Assembly: GCA_002437725.1 (NCBI GenBank)
Contig: DJRF01000012.1
Location: 1 to 64,000, forward strand
Length of the DNA stretch: 64,000 nt
Origin: Treponema sp. UBA6367
Lineage (GTDB): Bacteria > Spirochaetota > Spirochaetia > Treponematales > Treponemataceae
Reading direction: 5' to 3'
The notes beneath the pieces were generated by a model, which did no database searches, was not told the origin of the DNA, and saw nothing but the letters and a program-made list of their open reading frames with translations. Each line of letters opens with the position of its first letter. The stretch's first letter is position 1. A program made the translations under genes and the position numbers. Shown in pieces: positions 1-10,291 of the stretch.

Positions 1-1545
<1,545 letters not shown>

Positions 1546-1750
1546 TTTTTCAGCGTCCCGAGGGACGCTGCCTTTTCCATTTCTAGTTTTCCCGACCTCT
1601 CTATTCTTCTAGAATTGCGCGGGCATTCCTGCCCGCTCGGAATGTCTCCATTCCTTAGGTCTTCGTTTTCTTCTTTAGCACGAACCTTTTGTCTATCTTT
1701 CCTTCCCTTTTACTTGTCAAACATCTTCCGCCACGCTCTCGTGCGACGGT
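1546..1750 (-). other. pre-16S leader with two hairpins
   Basis: This is the transcribed leader between the predicted rRNA start (about 1750) and the mature 16S 5' end. It contains two strong stem-loops: 8 bp CAGCGTCC/GGACGCTG at 1551-1570 with a CGAG loop, and 7 bp GCGGGCA/TGCCCGC at 1619-1636 with a 4-nt loop. Neither is followed by a U-run in the direction of transcription, so they look like processing or structural elements rather than terminators. I could not identify a convincing boxA. Confidence 0.55.
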
Positions 1751-1757
1751 GAATATG

Positions 1758-1786
1758 AATATATCAGTTACAACTTTCCTAGTCAA
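1758..1786 (-). promoter_or_regulatory. rRNA operon promoter
   Basis: On the minus strand, -35 TTGACT (1781-1786), a 17-bp spacer and -10 TATATT (1758-1763). Upstream, 1790-1840, lies a long run of A-tracts that resembles an UP element. Position and strength fit an rRNA promoter about 205 nt ahead of 16S. A weaker candidate second promoter (TTGACA, 17 bp, GATAGA) lies at 1692-1720. Confidence 0.75.
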
Positions 1787-1852
1787 TACTTTTGCTGCTT
1801 TTTTTGCACTTTTTTTTGATTTTTTTTTGCTTGTAAGGCGTGTTAAAAAAAA

Positions 1853-1894
1853 GGCTTTATAAACATTAAAAAAACGTAAGCAAAGTTTGGACTA
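1853..1894 (+). repeat. Dispersed TIR repeat, copy A (right-arm remnant)
   Basis: Degenerate right arm of the window-wide repeat family, ending in AAAGTTTGGACTA. It points its TA terminus at the nucleotidyltransferase gene. The rest of the element is not recognisable. It lies upstream of the rRNA promoter region. Confidence 0.5.
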
Positions 1895-1952
1895 ATTATT
1901 AACATTATTTTAATATATAATGCTATATATCCTAAAACAACGGAGGAAAAAA

Positions 1953-2735
1953 ATGTATTTTGAAAAATTATGGAATTCATTTTCTGAACTGAATGAAGTC
2001 GAAGCTATAGCTTTAGGCGGTTCAAGGGCGGGCAAAAATTTTGATCAAAAATCAGACTACGATTTGTACATTTACTGCACAAAATTACCATCAGAAAACC
2101 TTAGAAAGTCTATTCTTGAAAACTGTTGCAGTTATATGGAAATCTCAAACAGTTTTTGGGAATTAGAGGACGATTGCACTTTAAAAAACGGAATTGACAT
2201 TGATATTCTATACAGAAATCTTGAAAATTTTTCAAATGATGTAGCCTCTGTGGTCGAACAACACTATGCTCACAACGGTTATACAACTTGCATGTGGCAC
2301 AATCTGCTAAACAGTAAAATACTTTACGACAAAGATGGAAGATTCGCTTCTATACAAAAAAGATTTTCAATCACTTATCCTATAGAATTGAAACAAAACA
2401 TTATAAATCAAAATATGCGACTTCTTACAGGAAACCTGCCTTCTTATGACCTGCAAATAAAAAAAGCGCTTTCAAGAGGCGACTATATAAGCGTAAACCA
2501 CAGAACCGCAGCGTTTCTTGAATCATATTTTGATATAATTTTCGCTATAAATGAATTAACCCATCCAGGTGAAAAAAGAATGTTAACTTACGCAAAAGAA
2601 CACGCGAAGATTCTTCCTAAAAAGTTTGAAGAAAATATCAATTCGCTGTTGGAAAATCTTTTTGAAGACTCCGCAAAAGCCATGCAAATTTTGGAAAACA
2701 TGATTACAGAGGTAAAAATAATCTGCAAACAGTAG
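1953..2735 (+). CDS. Nucleotidyltransferase-domain protein (DUF4037-like)
   Basis: A 260-residue protein whose N-terminus carries the minimal nucleotidyltransferase signature: GGSRAG near residue 24, then SDYDLYIY, the metal-binding acidic pair. The C-terminal half is helical and resembles the DUF4037 region found with such domains. The family transfers nucleotides to small molecules or proteins; the substrate is not known here, and antibiotic modification is only one possibility. The start is set by GGAGG 7 bases before the ATG at 1953; an upstream in-frame ATG at 1920 has no such site. The gene stands alone between repeat copies A and B, with copy B starting one base after the stop codon, so it may have arrived as an accessory gene. 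Confidence 0.75.
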   Translation: MYFEKLWNSFSELNEVEAIALGGSRAGKNFDQKSDYDLYIYCTKLPSENLRKSILENCCSYMEISNSFWELEDDCTLKNGIDIDILYRNLENFSNDVASVVEQHYAHNGYTTCMWHNLLNSKILYDKDGRFASIQKRFSITYPIELKQNIINQNMRLLTGNLPSYDLQIKKALSRGDYISVNHRTAAFLESYFDIIFAINELTHPGEKRMLTYAKEHAKILPKKFEENINSLLENLFEDSAKAMQILENMITEVKIICKQ

Positions 2736-2736
2736 A

Positions 2737-2941
2737 TAGTCCAAACTTCGAGTTTTTATAACTGTTAGAAAAAAATGCTCTCAGCGAATTTTCACTTTGT
2801 TCAGACGGTTGTACTCGCACTTCGTTTGAATTGGTTTGGGTTGCTACGCAACCTTAATTGTTTTTACCGCACAAAGTCTTCGCAAATTGCAAATTCGCTT
2901 AAGTTTTTGTTTATTTTTATAAAAACTCGAAGTTTAGGCTA
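2737..2941 (+). repeat. Dispersed TIR repeat, copy B (full)
   Basis: A 205-bp full-length member. The left end is TAGTCCAAACTTCGAG and the right end, read on the other strand, is TAGCCTAAACTTCGAG. The centre holds the hairpin GGTTGC-TAC-GCAACC. It starts one base after the stop codon of the nucleotidyltransferase gene and sits between convergent genes. Confidence 0.85.
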
Positions 2942-2943
2942 GA

Positions 2944-2997
2944 TAAAAAAACTGCACTTCTAAAAACGAATTCTTTCAATTTTAAAAGTGCAGTTTT
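2944..2997. terminator. Bidirectional terminator between nucleotidyltransferase gene and secF
   Basis: Inverted repeat AACTGCACTT (2950-2959) / AAGTGCAGTT (2986-2995), flanked by A-runs on the left and T's on the right. It can act for the secF operon on the minus strand and for the plus-strand gene. Confidence 0.75.
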
Positions 2998-3017
2998 CAA
3001 CGATTTATTATTTTTTA

Positions 3018-4259
3018 TTAAACTTGAACTCCGGAATCCATTTTTAAAACTCCTCGCGCAGTTTTATCAGAATGGTGAATTCCATATTCTGGCTTCCAAT
3101 TTCTTCGGCACATAGATATAAATCCGCTCGAAATAAAAATTGAAGAATAACAACCACTTATAAGTCCGACTATAAGGGCAAGAGCAAAATCTTTAATTGA
3201 ACCAGATGCAAAAACATACAAAGACAAAGCTGCAAACATAGTTGTGACGGTGGTAATTATAGACCTAGACAAAGTTTCGCTTAAAGACATATTCAAAAGT
3301 TGATTAAAATTGCTAACTTTTTCTTTACGCAAATTATCGCGAACGCGGTCAAGAATAACAACTGTATCGTTAATAGAATAACCTACTATGGTAAGGACAG
3401 CTGCAAAAACAGTGGTTGTAAATTCCATTCTGGTCCAAACGATAAATGCAAACATAATCAACGTGTCGTGGAGCAAAGCTACAATAGCGCCAAGAGCAAA
3501 GTCCCAATGGAATCTAATTGCGGAATATGCCCAAATCATAACAAAAGTTAATATAAGGAACAAAATCGCTTTTGTTGCCAAAGATTTTGACATAGTTGAA
3601 CCAATAAAGTCGGTTTTTATTACAGCGATATTTTCTCTTCCGAACGCATCGTCAAGAACGCTATTTATTGTATTTACAACCTTGTCATTAGAATCAGAAC
3701 CTTTTTCAACAGGAATTCTAATCTGAAAACTTCTGTTATCAGCAGTTCCCATTGGCTTAAACGATGCGCCTTGTATAGATTCCACTACAGAACGAACATC
3801 ATCTATATTCCCAGAAAAACTCTTTGCATAAAGCGACAAAGGAGTTTGACTAAGCTGCATTGAAACCGAAGAGTCCACATACAAACTATAAGAAGATTCT
3901 GAACCATCTGTAAGAAGGGAAACTTTTACACCAGGAACATCAATAGCAGATGCAATATCCGCAATAGTTGGATACTGAGAATATAAATATGTTTTTGTCA
4001 TATTTTCAGCGCCAATACCACTAACTACAATAATAAGAGAAGTATTTGAAACTTCCACAACAGCATTTGCATCTCCAGAATAAGAAAGTTCCGCAGAAGC
4101 AGGTGCTATTTTTACTTCCTCAACAAGACCAGGTCTAAAATCTATGCCAAAATTAATGCCTTTGAACACAAGACCAAAAATCCCGAATAAGATAACGACT
4201 GCGCTTAGAATTGCGCAAGGAATAAAACCTTTGCTGAAATTATAGATTTTTTTAGTCAT
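3018..4259 (-). CDS. secF: Protein translocase subunit SecF
   Basis: Inner-membrane subunit that works with SecD to pull secreted proteins through SecYEG using the proton-motive force. The 413-residue protein has one N-terminal membrane helix (residues about 10-32), a periplasmic domain of about 190 residues, and a five-helix C-terminal bundle. The bundle contains the family motif TIVGYSINDTVVILDRVRDN near residue 295. The start is the ATG at 4259, one base overlapping the secD stop (TAATG) and 8 bases after GGAGG. A TTG five codons upstream is merely part of that ribosome-binding site. It is the last gene of yajC-secD-secF and is followed by a terminator. Confidence 0.96.
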   Translation of the reverse strand: MTKKIYNFSKGFIPCAILSAVVILFGIFGLVFKGINFGIDFRPGLVEEVKIAPASAELSYSGDANAVVEVSNTSLIIVVSGIGAENMTKTYLYSQYPTIADIASAIDVPGVKVSLLTDGSESSYSLYVDSSVSMQLSQTPLSLYAKSFSGNIDDVRSVVESIQGASFKPMGTADNRSFQIRIPVEKGSDSNDKVVNTINSVLDDAFGRENIAVIKTDFIGSTMSKSLATKAILFLILTFVMIWAYSAIRFHWDFALGAIVALLHDTLIMFAFIVWTRMEFTTTVFAAVLTIVGYSINDTVVILDRVRDNLRKEKVSNFNQLLNMSLSETLSRSIITTVTTMFAALSLYVFASGSIKDFALALIVGLISGCYSSIFISSGFISMCRRNWKPEYGIHHSDKTARGVLKMDSGVQV

Positions 4260-6001
4260 TATTTTATCCTCCAACTGATACTTACTTTCTGTTTTTTCAT
4301 TACATCAGTATTAAAGTCAAACATAAGTCTTGATACAAACAGAGCTGTAAACACAGAAGAAATAACACCTATTGAAAGGCTTACTGCAAATCCTTGTATA
4401 GTACCGCTTCCCATCATTGAAAGGAAGATTGCAGCTATAAAGGTCGTTATGTTAGAGTCCATGATTGCCCAGAAAGCGTTGTTAAAACCGGCTGAAATTG
4501 CAGTCGCCCTTGACTTTCCGAGGACAAGCTCTTCTTTTATTCTTTCAAATATAATTACGTTTGCATCAACAGCCATGCCTATTGTCAAAATCATACCGGC
4601 AATACTTGAAAGAGAAAGGGTCAAATTAAACGCGCTTAAGATACTGAACATTATATAAAGGTTCAAAACTTGAGCAATAATAGCGTTCCAACCAGCGCCT
4701 TTGTACCAAAGCAACATAAAAATCATTATAAGTCCAAGACCTACAACAATAGCCTTTATTCCCTGTCGTATAGCCAAATCTCCTAAAGAAGCTCCTACGA
4801 CCTGCTGGCTTTCTACCGACAAAGGAACATTCAACCAAGCAGACTGAAGAACTTTTTGAAGATTTTTTGCTTCTTCAAGGCCAAAGCCAGAAATTGCAAC
4901 CTGTCCACCAGGAATTGCCCCGTTAATACGAGCATTAGATTTAATTTTGTTATCGCTTACAATTGCAAGGGATTCCCCCACATGAGCTGCTGTAAAGTCT
5001 GCAAAAATCTGCGCCCCCTCAGAATCCAAAGTGAAGTTTACCTGAGGCTGGTTAGTTAAATGGTCAGCCCCAACTTCTGCTGATTTTATATACTTTCCTT
5101 CGAGAGCAATTTCTTTTTTTACAACAAGATAGCCAGTCCTTTGATCAAGTCCATAAGCATCCTTTGTGTATGTACCAAAAAGTTCACAATCTTCAGGAAT
5201 GAGCGATGGATTCATAAGATTTCCATTTACGTCAAAAGTTGAAGCAGGATTTTTATTATAGAATTCATAAAATTTAGAAGTAGCAGCGTCGTCTACAAGT
5301 CTAAAATTCAAAACGCCCTTTCCCATGATAATTGTATTAATTGTATCGGTTTCTGCGGCGCCAGGCATTTCAATATAAATCCGATCTTCACCTTGAAGCC
5401 TTATGACAGGTTCTGTAAGTCCAAATTTATCAATTCGGCTAGAAAGGTTTTCAATTGCCTGAGCCATAATGTCCTTTTTGAACTGCTCTTCGTTTGTAAC
5501 AACACCAGAAGCCTTTTGCGCTTCAAGAGCTGCATCAAGGTCAGCCTTAACAACGATATTCATACCGCCAGAAAGGTCTAGTCCCAGCTTTACAGAATTT
5601 GTATATCTGTTTTTTGCTTTAAGAATGTTTTCTCGATAACGAGCGACAAACACTTCTCGGAATTCCATCTCGCTATCATAGGCATTAAGAACAGCAGCTG
5701 CCGTCATTTTTTCAGGAACTGCTCTTTTATATTTTTTATATTGTTTTATAGCTTTTTTTTCTAACCAAGAATATTCCTTTGGAAGAACTTCATCTGGTGC
5801 TGCTCTTACAACATTTTCAAGGTTTCTTACATCCTCATTAGCTTTTGACTCTGAATAATCCCTTATCTGTTCAAGAGAGCCCAAAGCCAATGTTTGAACA
5901 TCTTTAGGTGTTCCTAAATACCAACTTACAGATGGCCAAAGAAAAGCAAAACAAATTGCTAAAACACCAATAAGAATAACAAAGCGCGTGCGTTTGTTCA
6001 T
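4259..6001 (-). CDS. secD: Protein translocase subunit SecD
   Basis: Large subunit of the SecDF translocation motor. The 580-residue protein has an N-terminal membrane helix and the P1 periplasmic region, starting with LGLDLSGGMNIVVKADLD. Six C-terminal membrane segments carry GMILTIGMAVDANVIIFERI, the SecD counterpart of the proton-path motif. The start is the ATG at 6001, preceded by a weak GGGGTG; a TTG five codons upstream is rejected. It lies 18 bases after yajC and is translationally coupled to secF. The length is typical for spirochaetes, and nothing is missing. Confidence 0.96.
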   Translation of the reverse strand: MNKRTRFVILIGVLAICFAFLWPSVSWYLGTPKDVQTLALGSLEQIRDYSESKANEDVRNLENVVRAAPDEVLPKEYSWLEKKAIKQYKKYKRAVPEKMTAAAVLNAYDSEMEFREVFVARYRENILKAKNRYTNSVKLGLDLSGGMNIVVKADLDAALEAQKASGVVTNEEQFKKDIMAQAIENLSSRIDKFGLTEPVIRLQGEDRIYIEMPGAAETDTINTIIMGKGVLNFRLVDDAATSKFYEFYNKNPASTFDVNGNLMNPSLIPEDCELFGTYTKDAYGLDQRTGYLVVKKEIALEGKYIKSAEVGADHLTNQPQVNFTLDSEGAQIFADFTAAHVGESLAIVSDNKIKSNARINGAIPGGQVAISGFGLEEAKNLQKVLQSAWLNVPLSVESQQVVGASLGDLAIRQGIKAIVVGLGLIMIFMLLWYKGAGWNAIIAQVLNLYIMFSILSAFNLTLSLSSIAGMILTIGMAVDANVIIFERIKEELVLGKSRATAISAGFNNAFWAIMDSNITTFIAAIFLSMMGSGTIQGFAVSLSIGVISSVFTALFVSRLMFDFNTDVMKKQKVSISWRIK

Positions 6002-6019
6002 CTTGTTACACCCCAATTT

Positions 6020-6448
6020 TTATTTTTTTTCTTCTGCTTCAGCAGAAGCATCTGCATTAGAAGCATCTACAACTTCTTCAGATTTTTCTTTTTTTGAATT
6101 TTTCTTTTTTTCATCAGAAGTTTTTGATTCAACGACCTTATCCCCTTCTACAGAGGCAATTGCAGAACGTGTAAATTCGATTTTTGCATTATCATCAACT
6201 TTTACAATAACAGTTTTTTCCTTTACAGAAGAAACAACTCCATGAATTCCGCCAATAGTAACAACTTTGTCACCTTTTTTTAGAGCTGCAAGCATTTTTT
6301 CAGTTTCTTTCTGCTTTTTATTCTGCGGACGAATAAGAAAGAAATAGAAAATAACAATAATGATGACAAAAGGGAGAAAAGACATCAATCCCCCAACAGT
6401 AGAAGACTTGCTAGATGCAGCAGTCTGTAAGAATGAAATAAATGACAT
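6020..6448 (-). CDS. yajC: Preprotein translocase subunit YajC
   Basis: Small accessory subunit of the Sec translocon. The 142-residue protein has one membrane helix (SFLPFVIIIVIFYFFLIRPQ), the family's RPQNKKQKE cytoplasmic start, and the KGDKVVTIGGIHGVV core. The C-terminal tail of about 45 residues is highly charged and rich in Lys, Glu and Ala, which is longer than in many YajC proteins. The start is the ATG at 6448 after AAAGGA; the longer reading frame upstream has no ribosome site. It is the first gene of the yajC-secD-secF operon. Confidence 0.93.
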   Translation of the reverse strand: MSFISFLQTAASSKSSTVGGLMSFLPFVIIIVIFYFFLIRPQNKKQKETEKMLAALKKGDKVVTIGGIHGVVSSVKEKTVIVKVDDNAKIEFTRSAIASVEGDKVVESKTSDEKKKNSKKEKSEEVVDASNADASAEAEEKK

Positions 6449-6605
6449 ATACAATCCTTTCATTTTTGAATTAAGCAACTTTCCAAAAAACGGTACTTTT
6501 GCTAAACAGGATATTAGCAACCAGAAACTTTTGATTTATAAGAATTAGAATCGAAAAGCAACTTTAGTACAGCGATATACTTTTTAGAAGTTTCTATCTA
6601 TATAG

Positions 6606-6633
6606 AATATCATACCGTTTGTCTAATCGTCAA
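6606..6633 (-). promoter_or_regulatory. Candidate promoter of yajC-secDF
   Basis: -35 TTGACG, a 16-bp spacer and -10 GATATT on the minus strand, which would give a leader of about 150 nt. Both boxes deviate from consensus, so this is tentative. Confidence 0.35.
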
Positions 6634-6700
6634 CAAGTTTTGACACAACTTTGAAACAACTTTAACTAAAGTTCAATAAGCGATTTTTGATTTTTACAAA

Positions 6701-7705
6701 TTAAACAGATATTGTCAAAAATCTATCTTCTGGAACTTTTTTAAAATATTCACAAATTCTTGCGCGGCTGTCGTCCAGATTTTCTGCATTCAACATCTGT
6801 GTCCGGGCGTAATGAGCAAAAGAAAGATTTTCGCAAAAGTACGTAAAAAAACGCTGAAGCCTCGTTTTATAAAACTCTTTAGGCTGCTTTTGCTCAACCC
6901 AGTCTATGAATTTTAAAGAACAGTCAAGCAAATCTACTTTTGAATCCAATTTTTTTCCGTCCAAAAAATATCGAAGAATCATAAAAATCCAAGGCTTGGT
7001 TACGGCAGCTCTTCCAATCATAAGTCCATCGCAACCAGGGCAAGCGGCCAAGACTTTTGAAGCGGAAGCGGCATCGCAAACATCTCCGTTTACAACAACT
7101 TCAACAGGAAGATTATCATAACGTTCCGCAAGCTTTTGGGCATAAAACCAACGAGGCTTTTCTCTGTACTTTTCCTTTTTGGTGCGCGGATGCAAACATA
7201 TTCGCTCTACACCGTTTTTAACAAGCATATCTGTAAAGTCAAAAAAAGTTTGTTCTGAAAAATTTTCATCGCCAAGCCGGCACTTTACACTAAATCTAAA
7301 ATGATATGAGTTTTCTGCTTCAAAGGAATTTAAAACGTCTTTTACACTGCGGACTAATTCTAAAGTTTCGGAAACAGGTTTTAACATCCAAGCAATTCCT
7401 GCCCCGCTTTTTACAATTTCCGGAGCGCAACAGCCCATGTTCAAATCGATGCCAAGTCCTCCTTTGGTTACTAAAATTTTTGCAGCCTTGCACATCGAAG
7501 AAACATCTTTTCCTGTCAGTTGCCAGACAATTTTTTCTTTAGAAGGAGATGCATCTAAATAATATTTTTCAAAATGACCATTAGCAACAAGCGAAGGAGC
7601 ATTTATCATTTCTGTGTAAAATTCGTCACAACCGCCAAAATTTTCTATTAACATCCTAAAGGCACTGTGGCTTAAAGTTGCCATAGGAGCGCAAATTAAT
7701 TTCAT
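6701..7705 (-). CDS. tRNA-dihydrouridine synthase (Dus family)
   Basis: FMN enzyme that reduces uridines in the tRNA D-loop. The 334-residue protein starts with MKLICAPMATLSHSAFR, the usual first strand and loop of the TIM barrel. It has IDLNMGCCAPEIVKSGAG with the catalytic cysteine, the lysine and arginine-rich FMN/tRNA region (KCRLGDEN, HPRTKKEKY), and VVVNGDVCDAASA. The start was chosen as the ATG at 7705. No Shine-Dalgarno is present, and a -10 box TATATT ends exactly 6 nt upstream, predicting a leaderless mRNA. It diverges from the CYTH gene. The exact Dus subclass (DusA/B/C) was not assigned. Confidence 0.9.
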   Translation of the reverse strand: MKLICAPMATLSHSAFRMLIENFGGCDEFYTEMINAPSLVANGHFEKYYLDASPSKEKIVWQLTGKDVSSMCKAAKILVTKGGLGIDLNMGCCAPEIVKSGAGIAWMLKPVSETLELVRSVKDVLNSFEAENSYHFRFSVKCRLGDENFSEQTFFDFTDMLVKNGVERICLHPRTKKEKYREKPRWFYAQKLAERYDNLPVEVVVNGDVCDAASASKVLAACPGCDGLMIGRAAVTKPWIFMILRYFLDGKKLDSKVDLLDCSLKFIDWVEQKQPKEFYKTRLQRFFTYFCENLSFAHYARTQMLNAENLDDSRARICEYFKKVPEDRFLTISV

Positions 7706-7711
7706 TTTTAT

Positions 7712-7740
7712 AATATAAACTATTGAACAATAAATGAAAA
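7712..7740 (-). promoter_or_regulatory. Leaderless-type promoter of dus
   Basis: TTTTCA (7735-7740), 17 bp, TATATT (7712-7717), then 6 nt to the ATG. It is back-to-back with the divergent CYTH promoter, the two -35 boxes being only 3 bp apart. Confidence 0.6.
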
Positions 7741-7743
7741 TCA

Positions 7744-7772
7744 TTGTTTAGGAACAAGTTTAGTTATATAAT
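7744..7772 (+). promoter_or_regulatory. Leaderless-type promoter of the CYTH gene
   Basis: TTGTTT (7744-7749), 17 bp, a perfect -10 TATAAT (7767-7772), then 6 nt to the ATG at 7779. No Shine-Dalgarno lies in those 6 nt. Confidence 0.65.
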
Positions 7773-7778
7773 AGAAGA

Positions 7779-8393
7779 ATGTTTGAAATTGAACTAAAAG
7801 CCCATGTACGCAACAGAGAAGAACTGCTTGCAGAATTAAAAAACTTTGCTACTTACGAGAAAACTGTTGAACGCAATGACTTTTACTACGGCAAAAAAAT
7901 CGAATCCGAAAATTCAACTTCAAAAAGCATAGCTGTAAGATTAAGAAAGGAATCCAAAGAAACGGAGCAAGGCTCTGAAATCAAAAATATTTTTACATAC
8001 AAGCAAAAAGAAACCAAGCGAACTTCATCAGAAATTGAAACAGAATTAAACGATGAAAAGGAATGTACGGTTTCTGATTTTACTCCAATCGAAGAGTTTT
8101 TAAAGGATTCAGGATTTATTCTATCCTTGCACAAAAAAAAGTCTGTTGAAGGTTATATTTTAAAAACCGATGTTGGGATGGCTAATATTGAAGTCTGCAA
8201 CGTTCCTCCTTTAGGAGATTTTATAGAAATTGAAATTCTAAGCAAAACAAAAGATGAGAAAACTGTAAAAAATATACAAAAAGAACTTATTTCAATCCTG
8301 CAGAGATGCAAAATTTCAGAATCTGATATAGAATCAAAATACTACAGCGAAATGCTCCGCGAAGCACAAGAAACTGCCTTGCGGTCAAAATAA
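7779..8393 (+). CDS. CYTH-domain protein (class IV adenylate cyclase / triphosphatase-like)
   Basis: A 204-residue protein that begins with the CYTH signature EIELKA (ExExK, residues 3-7). Strands follow with VRLRKES and FTYKQKE, then acidic and basic residues lining the triphosphate tunnel, and EIEIL near residue 150. The family includes CyaB-type adenylate cyclases and thiamine or inorganic triphosphatases; the sequence alone does not separate them. The length fits CyaB-like proteins. It is transcribed away from dus by what looks like a leaderless promoter, and a DUF975 gene follows 18 bases downstream with its own ribosome site. Confidence 0.85.
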   Translation: MFEIELKAHVRNREELLAELKNFATYEKTVERNDFYYGKKIESENSTSKSIAVRLRKESKETEQGSEIKNIFTYKQKETKRTSSEIETELNDEKECTVSDFTPIEEFLKDSGFILSLHKKKSVEGYILKTDVGMANIEVCNVPPLGDFIEIEILSKTKDEKTVKNIQKELISILQRCKISESDIESKYYSEMLREAQETALRSK

Positions 8394-8420
8394 CAACAAA
8401 AAACAAAAGGAGTGTTTTTT

Positions 8421-9155
8421 ATGTTTGATAGAAAAAAATACAAGGACTTTGCAAAGAAACAATTGAAAGGTCGCTGGACAACACCTGTTCTAGTGACTTT
8501 ATTCTGCTCTATAATTACAAGCCTATTCGCTACACCCGATATTATTAACGACCTTTCTGAAAATTTTTCTGCAATAATGGCAGCTAGCGAAAATGCCTAC
8601 TCTTCAGAATTAATATTTGAATCAGTATTTTCTCCAGCCCTCGTTTACATTTTCAGAGTTCTTTCAATCATATCACTTTTCATAGTGTTTGTTCTTACGA
8701 TTGCCCAAATTTATCTATACTTAAAGATGTCGAAAGGACCTCAGCCAGTAAAGTTCTCCGATTTTATAGACGGCTTTAGCCTTTGGGGAAGAGGAATTCT
8801 TGGCGGTCTTTGGATTTATCTTTGGACATTTTTATGGGCTCTTCTTTTTATTATTCCTGGAATCATAAAATCTTATGCATACTCGCAAACCTTGTACCTT
8901 CTTGCAGAATATCCAGAACTTTCTGTAACAAAAGCAATGAAAGTCAGCATTGAAATAACAAAAGGCAAGAAAGGCTCTCTTTTTATAATGGATTTAAGCT
9001 TTATAGGATGGGCAATTCTTGCAGCCATTTCGCTTGGAATTGGATATCTTTGGCTAGTTCCTTATATAAACATGACAAAGACAAACGCTTACCACGGAAT
9101 GTTAAAAGATGCCGTTACAGAAGGCAGAATAAAGGAAGAAGATTTAAGGGGATAA
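8421..9155 (+). CDS. DUF975 family integral membrane protein
   Basis: A 244-residue membrane protein of unknown function. It begins with a short cytoplasmic stretch ending KKQLKGRW, typical of the DUF975 family, and contains about five hydrophobic segments, including a long FIDGFSLWGRGILGG-type loop region and LFIIPGIIKSYAYSQ. The start is the ATG at 8421, with AGGAG 8 bases upstream; a GTG three codons earlier overlaps the ribosome site. It lies 27 bases after the CYTH gene and 33 before sppA, so the three may be co-transcribed. Confidence 0.8.
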   Translation: MFDRKKYKDFAKKQLKGRWTTPVLVTLFCSIITSLFATPDIINDLSENFSAIMAASENAYSSELIFESVFSPALVYIFRVLSIISLFIVFVLTIAQIYLYLKMSKGPQPVKFSDFIDGFSLWGRGILGGLWIYLWTFLWALLFIIPGIIKSYAYSQTLYLLAEYPELSVTKAMKVSIEITKGKKGSLFIMDLSFIGWAILAAISLGIGYLWLVPYINMTKTNAYHGMLKDAVTEGRIKEEDLRG

Positions 9156-9188
9156 AATTCTCTTATAACATTTTATACGGAAGATTAT

Positions 9189-10157
9189 ATGAACAAAAAA
9201 CGAAAAACTGGAATTGCTGTTTTAATCATTATAATTGCATTTTCTATAATTTGCGCAGTTTCAAGCGCGGCAGTGCTGCTAATAAAAAAATCCAACTCTT
9301 CAGAAGAAAAAATAGAGAAAAAATTATATCCAAATAAAAAAGATGGATATATTGCAACTTTATATATAGAAGGAACCATTCAAGATAAAAACGAAACTTA
9401 TAACCAAGAGTGGCTTCTTGAAACCATAAAGGTTTTAAAACACGACAAAACGAATAAAGGAATTGCTGTTTTTATAAACAGTCCAGGCGGCAGCGTTTAC
9501 GAAGCGGACGAAGTTTACTTGGCTCTACAAGATTACAAGACTGCTTCCAAACCAATTTACGTATATCAAGGACCGCTAGCAGCCTCAGGCGGATACTACA
9601 TTTCTTGCGCAGCAGATAAAATCTATGCAAACAGAAATACGCTTACAGGTTCAATTGGCGTAATTTCTGCCAGCACGTTCGACATGACAGAATTCCTCTT
9701 AAATCTTGGAATAAAGTCTAGCACAATTCACGCTGGGAAGAATAAAAACATGGGAAACTTTAACGAGCCGCTTTCGGAAGAACAAAAACAAATTTTACAG
9801 ACCATAGCCGACGAATGTTACGAACAATTTACCGACATAGTAGCCATGCGAAGAAACATTCCTATAAACGATGTAAAAAAACTTGCAGACGGAAGAATTT
9901 ACACAGCAAAACAGGCCTTGAGCAACAATCTAATTGATTCAATAGATAGCTGGGAAAACATGCTGAAAGATATGAAAAACAATGAATTTGAAGGAAAAGA
10001 CTTAAAAACCATAGAATTCAGATACACAAGAGAAAAGTCGTTTAGAGACTTTATATTCGGAAAAAGCCATAAAGAAAAAAACGACATTTCAGCTTCGCTT
10101 GAAAAATTGTTTTCAGATTCAAAAATGATATATCCAGCTTACTTGTATAAAAATTAA
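9189..10157 (+). CDS. sppA: Signal peptide peptidase SppA-like S49 protease
   Basis: Membrane-anchored serine protease that degrades cleaved signal peptides. The 322-residue protein has one N-terminal membrane helix (residues about 9-31). The S49 domain follows, with INSPGGSVYEAD, the nucleophile region GPLAASGGYYIS (Ser near residue 130) and the general-base lysine region HAGKNKNMGNF near residue 182. Its length fits the short bacterial SppA with a Ser-Lys dyad rather than the 67-kDa double-domain form. The start follows CGGAAG. A hairpin terminator lies between it and convergent recX. Confidence 0.92.
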   Translation: MNKKRKTGIAVLIIIIAFSIICAVSSAAVLLIKKSNSSEEKIEKKLYPNKKDGYIATLYIEGTIQDKNETYNQEWLLETIKVLKHDKTNKGIAVFINSPGGSVYEADEVYLALQDYKTASKPIYVYQGPLAASGGYYISCAADKIYANRNTLTGSIGVISASTFDMTEFLLNLGIKSSTIHAGKNKNMGNFNEPLSEEQKQILQTIADECYEQFTDIVAMRRNIPINDVKKLADGRIYTAKQALSNNLIDSIDSWENMLKDMKNNEFEGKDLKTIEFRYTREKSFRDFIFGKSHKEKNDISASLEKLFSDSKMIYPAYLYKN

Positions 10158-10210
10158 ATTCAAATAGATTTACAACAAAAAAAGTTAGAATCATCTTAGA
10201 ATTTACTAGA

Positions 10211-10239
10211 TCAAAGGCCGAATAGAACTCGGTCTTTGA
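10211..10239. terminator. Hairpin between convergent sppA and recX
   Basis: 11-bp stem TCAAAGGCCGA / TCGGTCTTTGA with a 7-nt loop and one G-U pair. U-runs are weak on both sides, so termination strength is uncertain. Confidence 0.5.
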
Positions 10240-10291
10240 CCTAATATTCAAATTAAACTTTTCACACGGCATTATTTTTTACAATAAACAT

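Noticed and set aside
1692..1720. Second rRNA promoter (TTGACA with GATAGA)
   Set aside because: The -10 box matches consensus at only three positions; kept as a remark under the main promoter.
1853..2941. Nucleotidyltransferase gene as cargo of a composite element between copies A and B
   Set aside because: Copies A and B point their termini at the gene rather than away from it, and copy B is a complete element, so they look like independent insertions.
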